Assembly (NCBI GenBank): GCA_027924645.1 | Contig: BSBN01001364.1 | Location: 124,001 to 188,000, forward strand | DNA from: Cunninghamia lanceolata | Taxonomy: Eukaryota > Streptophyta > Pinopsida > Cupressales > Cupressaceae | Direction of reading: 5' to 3' | DNA length: 64,000 nucleotides | Shown: piece by piece, positions 59,822-64,000 of the stretch | How the letters are laid out: each line of letters opens with the position of its first letter | Numbering within the stretch: the first letter of the stretch is position 1 | Program-made: the position numbers and the translations under genes | Notes under the pieces: model-generated | What the model was told of the DNA's origin: nothing | What the model saw: only the letters and a program-made list of their open reading frames with translations | Database searches by the model: none

Positions 59822-61199
59822 ATGAGTTTAATAAATTTTTGTACTAAGGGAAATATTCCTTTAAGAAGAAGCATAAGACACATGGGATCTAGTGCTTTTG
59901 AAGAAGTTGGTACTTTGGACACCTTCTTTACAAAGGGAGAAAATCAAATTGTGCAAGATATTATACGTCGTCCAACCTCAATGGAAGAACAAACTTTTCA
60001 TGATGTTGATGATACTAGTGAGGAAACAGAATATGTATCTGATGAGCAAATAGAAAAATTGGATAAAGACCTAGCAGAATTCCAATCATTTTTGGAAAAT
60101 GAGAGAATAGCTGAAGAAGCCGTTCCTGCAATTCATAACATAAGAGAACTGATAAAAGAAGGAAAAGATGGTGTTAATGCACTTCATGGTCTAACACATA
60201 TCATGCAAAATAACATTATGCTAGTGACCGAATGTGCACAAGTAATAAAGAACACTTTATCGTCATCTCATACTCAAGTTTCCATACCTATACCAAATAC
60301 AGGAGTATCCACTTTTACATCAACGATTTTAACAACTAATGCGAACACTTGTAGTAATGCTACCACTGGTATTGGAGTATCTAATGGCACAAATTACAAA
60401 GCTGTGGGATTTAATTATCAAAATTTGATTCCTAAAGGGACGTCTTCTATGAATAATTGTTCTCAACCTCCTATCTGTTCCACTCATTTCCAACCACCTA
60501 TTACCTACTCACAACCATCTTCCACATATCAATATGGCCAACTACCATTAACATATTCTCAGCCTCCACATATTGTGTCTCAAGCTCATTCACCCCCTCA
60601 TTTTACTTCCAATTCCTCACAACAAACCGCATCTCCAAATGATGCCATCCTAAACCAACTTTTACAGGGCATGACTGCTTTGCAACAAAGGGTAACAAAC
60701 TTGAAAAATTCTTCGCAGCCTAGTCTACCGACATATCATGCCCGTAATCCATTATCCTATGCAATCTTGAGAACCCCTATGCCTGAGAGGTTTGAGACTC
60801 CTTGCTTTGAAAAATATGGTGGAAAAGGAGATCCTAATATCCATGTAGCAGCATTCACAACTATGTGTAATGATTTTTATTTTGAAGAGGATTTGTTAGC
60901 AAAACTTTTCCCGCGATCTCTCAAAGATACTGTTTTAGAATGGTTTTGCTCGTTGCCTCTGAATTCAATTCACTCATTTTCACAGTTGATTGATCAATTT
61001 TTATAACATTTTCAAGCAAATATCGGACCCCAAATCACTCTTATTGACTTGGTTCAATGCAAACAAGGTCCGAAAGAGAAGTTGACTGAATTCATTAGTC
61101 GGTATCAAGGCCTTTATGATTAGATTCAATATTAGATGAAAGATGAAAATGTTTAGAAGATATTTATTACATATCTAATGAGTGCCAAGTTGCATCCAT
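59822..61199 (+). pseudogene. Gag of element C, stopped within the capsid domain
   Basis: ATG 59822 opens a 394-codon frame. An acidic N-terminus is followed by helical residues about 80-150, then a Ser/Thr/Pro/Gln-rich linker (about 150-320) with many SQPP repeats. The start of the Retrotrans_gag capsid domain follows: FEKYGGKGDPNIHVAAF, LFPRSLKDTVLEWF, SFSQLIDQF. TAA at 61004 interrupts the domain. The frame keeps capsid-like sense for another 64 codons (QCKQGPKEKLTEFISRY), broken by TAG 61121, 61133 and 61154 and TGA 61197. This matches Tat/Athila-type gypsy gag proteins. No zinc knuckle or protease follows before sequence similarity is lost. Confidence 0.8.
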
Positions 61200-62550
61200 G
61201 AAATACATCTTTTTACCTCACTTTTTCTCCTTCATGAGTCTATCTTTCCTAATGTCTGCACCCAAATAAGCTAGCAAGATTGTTCTAGTTAATGATTAAT
61301 TGAGATAGATTACTTAAGATTATAATCTCTGATTGAGTGACTAATGTGCATGGAATTGATGGAAAAATGCAGAAACTTCTCTCTTTTTGAATCAACAGGT
61401 GTAGATGCTAGGAACAACAATTTTGTGCATCTCCGGAGATAGTCTTCAATGATCTCTGGAGACAATACCAAAGTACCATGCCACCTGAAGTTTTGAAGAA
61501 ATGAGGAAAGCCTCTCTAGAGCTCTACGAGAGTCTGGAGCATCTCTGGAGCTGAACAGAGAAAGCTACAGCTATCTCTGGAGCTACAGACATATCTCCGG
61601 AGCTACAGACATATCTTCGGAGTTGCAGATAGGGACAGATATTTCTGGTGCCTCCTGAGAGCACGGCATATTTCTAGCATAAGTTGTCAATCAGGCACTC
61701 TCAGCAGTGATTTTAACACCCCTCATTTCACTCAAATCATCACCTGAGTGGTGAAGGGTCATCTTTAGTTAAACTGCTGGAGTTTTTATTTTTATAATTT
61801 TTTTCATGAGTTACGGATAGAACTTATTCAATACCCATATTTTCAAGGCCTCACTGCCCAAATGTATTAAGACTCAAACTTAGAATTCTGAGTGGACTTA
61901 TGTTTCACTCAGCCTTCTTTTTATTTGCATGATTATTTTCCATAGTTAGATAGCTAGTGTAATAAAGAGATGGATGTCATCTCATAGAGGAACTGGTAGA
62001 TAAGATAAGTGATATGTCATCACTCATTTTTGATATAGATATTGATAGAAATAGCAGAAGAAATATACAATGATTGAATTATTCTAATTTTCAGTAATCT
62101 TAGTTCTATGACATCAATATTCTTTTCATGAATGCGAAGTGAATGGAATTGGATTGAACTTAGTTGTGATATTCTTTTGTGCTGATTTTCTATTGTAGCT
62201 TTCAGCCCCAAGGGTGTGGAGCAAGGGCCCACTCTCACCACCAAAGGCAGAAGGCTAGTACCATTGCTTTATTACTTTAGATTTTGCTGTGAAAAGTATT
62301 TACTGATTTTAATAGATAGATGCATGTTACTGTTTTAAAGATTGTTTTATTTCCTGTTTTATTTTGTTTCAGCATTCTCTAAATTCATTAAGTAGATAGA
62401 TTAATCTTTTCAAATTAGTAGAAGCAGTTAAGATTAGTTAGGAAAACTGGTAACTGTAGAATCCCTAGTTGCAAACAGCCGTGGACACAGCCCCTGGATT
62501 ATTGATATCTGAAAATAGATTAAATGATGAGGTACAATGACATCTCACCA
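61200..62550 (+). repeat. Probable 5' LTR of element D (left boundary unresolved)
   Basis: Sequence between the end of the element C gag and the primer site of element D. It probably ends CACCA at 62550. It contains a three-copy 20-bp repeat (61574-61633) with TCTCCGGAGCTACAGACATA-type units, and more isolated TCTCCGGAG motifs upstream. The 3' LTR lies outside the window, so the start cannot be defined. Confidence 0.5.
61574..61633. repeat. 20-bp tandem repeat, three copies
   Basis: Units start at 61574, 61594 and 61614 with TCTCTGG, TCTCCGG and TCTTCGG, each continuing AG(C/T)T(A/G)CAGA. Confidence 0.85.
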
Positions 62551-62554
62551 TTTT

Positions 62555-62572
62555 TAGCGCCGTTGCCGAGGA
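62555..62572 (+). promoter_or_regulatory. Primer-binding site of element D (tRNA-Asp type, two changes)
   Basis: TAGCGCCGTTGCCGAGGA matches the tRNA-Asp-complementary site TGGCGCCGTTGCCGGGGA, used by many plant Athila/Tat elements, at 16 of 18 positions. Both differences are G to A. Confidence 0.75.
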
Positions 62573-62626
62573 TTTCTTATGTTAATTAGCGAAACTGAGT
62601 TAAAATATTTTTTAGGATAGATCTAT

Positions 62627-64000
62627 ATGGTTAGAGCTAGAGATTTGAAAGGAAGATATATAAAGCAGACACCCCAACAACAAGCCATAGGGGAAAGCAG
62701 TGGGGTGGCACAAGATCTTTTTGAGGAGAGAAACCTAGAGCCTACTTTGGAAGCTACACCGCAAAACAATAATCCCTTAGACCCTCCAAATCTTCCACTT
62801 GCCAATTATATCCAGGAATTACAACAAAAGTTTCAAGCAGATCCTCTGATAGAACCTAACTTCCTAGAACCTCAGGGAGAAGAACCAGTACTAAACATGG
62901 AAAATGATAATCATGAAGAAGAGGAGAATCAGGCTCCAATAACCTTCTCATATCCTATTGTTTTGGCTATTGGAGACAATGCTCCTATGAAGAATATCTC
63001 ACTAGCACACTTGCCAAATTTTAGAGGACTTTCTTCTGAGGATCCAGACTAGTTCTTGTTTGAATTCAAAGTAGTCTGCCAAACTTATGATTATGGATCA
63101 GATAACCAAAAACTCAAACTATTCCCTTCAACTCTAAAAGATTCTGCGATGAGATGGTTTATGGGTTTACTCCAAAATTCTATCCATTCTTGGGATCAGA
63201 TGGAAGCAAAGTTTTTGGAAAAATACCAAGATTACTGTAGATCCAGTAATAAAAATGAAGAATTGTTTAAAATTAGGCAGGGGGAGGAAGAGTCCTTAGA
63301 GGACTATGTGGATAGGTTCAATTTCACCTTGAGAAGGTATGGCAACCCAGTAGATCACTCCTTGGCCAGAACCCTATTTGTAAAAGGATTGGACAAAGAA
63401 TTAAAACAGGCACTGGATCTAATGGGAAAAGGAAATATCAACAAAATGGATATACCTGCTATAGAAGAACTCTACAGGAACTATTCTAGAACCCAAAATG
63501 GAGTGAAGTCATCCAAAACTTTTAAAGGAAAGAATGAAATAGGACAGTTAATGGAAGAGATTGCAAATTTAAAAATAGACATTTTGGTCCAATTAAATAC
63601 CACATTGGATGGGATTCAAGCAAAAACTAGAACAACTGATCAAAATAGAACAACTGAACCACTCTCCATCTATTGTCCTAGGCGTAGAAATAAGCATTTG
63701 TTGAGAGAATGCCCTTTGGACAAATCAAAAATTTGTCAGATCTGTGATAGGGAACATCCTACCAGTTAGTGTAGTCAACTTCCATCATTGAAAAGATTGA
63801 GTAAGAAAAATGTTGTAATAGAAGAGGAATTGAACTATGTAGGACAAAAACAAGCTGGGAATTTCCCTTACAATCAGTATCCAAACCAGCCCTCTTATAG
63901 GGGTCCTTCTAATTGGGGAAATAATCAGTGGAATCCAACTTGGCATGGGCCTCAAAATAATCCTCCTTGGGGACAACAGGATTGGCCAAGTCAACATTGG
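62627..64000 (+). pseudogene. Gag of gypsy element D (Athila/Tat-like), two in-frame stops, runs off the window
   Basis: One frame from ATG 62627 to the end of the window, broken only by TAG at 63050 and 63767. The acidic N-terminal part ends LPNFRGLSSEDPD, and the first TAG is where relatives usually have Gln. The Retrotrans_gag capsid domain follows (KLKLFPSTLKDSAMRWF, SWDQMEAKFLEKY, EESLEDYVDRFNFTLRRYG). A Cys/His region resembles a zinc knuckle (CPRRRNKHLLREC then CQICDREHPTS), and the Gln/Asn/Trp-rich tail begins (YPNQPSYRGPSNWG). Start chosen because it is the first ATG after the primer site and has gag-like content from the outset. Protease and polymerase would lie beyond 64000. Confidence 0.85.

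Larger units (their letters stand above)
57314..61199 (+). mobile_element. Gypsy-type element C, 5' part (same LTR family as element A)
   Basis: A 1238-bp LTR, primer site, tandem-repeat leader and capsid-type gag in plus orientation. The LTR matches the reverse complement of the element A LTRs closely over its length. Gag homology stops near 61199 and a different element begins, so the 3' part is missing or displaced. Truncation was probably by later insertion of element D or by deletion. No 3' LTR is in the window. Confidence 0.8.

Overview
This 64 kb window is plant nuclear DNA, and nothing in it looks like an ordinary cellular gene. It is AT-rich and consists almost entirely of transposable elements in several states of decay: Ty3/gypsy and Ty1/copia LTR retrotransposons, an L1-type LINE, and long reading frames of families I do not recognise. 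Plant markers are primer sites complementary to initiator tRNA-Met (TGGTATCAGAGC), a LINE ORF1 like the plant DUF4283 type, chromovirus and Tat/Athila-like gypsy proteins, and a Tork-like copia protein. Heavy nesting and slow decay of old frames suit a large-genome plant, perhaps a gymnosperm, but the species cannot be fixed from this sequence.

Layout. 1-11.3 kb: two decayed copies of one uncharacterised long ORF family in opposite orientations (+ strand 3-2711; - strand 7769-3697), then low-information sequence with a small tandem repeat, a weak coding-like stretch and AT-only DNA. 11.5-17.6 kb: a complete LTR element (called E here) with unusually long LTRs (2238 and 2142 bp), target-site duplication CAATT, and a 1.67 kb interior that carries only one decayed acidic ORF. 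17.6-22.2 kb: unclassified sequence, a block rich in ATCGG/CCGAT motifs, another uncharacterised decayed ORF, and a 39-42 bp tandem array. 22.2-26.2 kb: no recognisable gene.

26.2-45.8 kb is a three-level nest. A decayed minus-strand copia element (26235-45785) has its 5' LTR split by a minus-strand gypsy-type element (A, 32152-45425, target duplication CAAAG). The protease reading frame of A is in turn split by a plus-strand chromovirus (B, 35832-41403, target duplication AAGAT). B has two 362-bp LTRs that I read as identical and one open 1500-residue polyprotein with every expected domain. It is by far the youngest insertion here and may still be functional. By-eye LTR divergence falls from the outside in: roughly 7% (copia), 4% (A), 0% (B).

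45.8-57.3 kb: a decayed minus-strand LINE (46266-52997) with a poly(A) tail and probable target duplication, then an LTR-like sequence with a TATA box and a string of short hairpins. 57.3-61.2 kb: a plus-strand element (C) whose LTR belongs to the same family as A but whose interior is different (a capsid-type gag). 61.2-64 kb: the 5' part of another gypsy element (D) with a tRNA-Asp-like primer site and a gag frame that runs off the window end.

The elements work only in the generic retrotransposon sense. B could supply its own gag, protease, reverse transcriptase, RNase H and integrase; E and A lack a polymerase and would depend on other copies. The most notable leads are the intact element B, the A/C pair with shared LTRs but different interiors, the polymerase-less E, the uncharacterised ORF families, and premature stops that mostly look like C-to-T changes at Gln and Arg codons.
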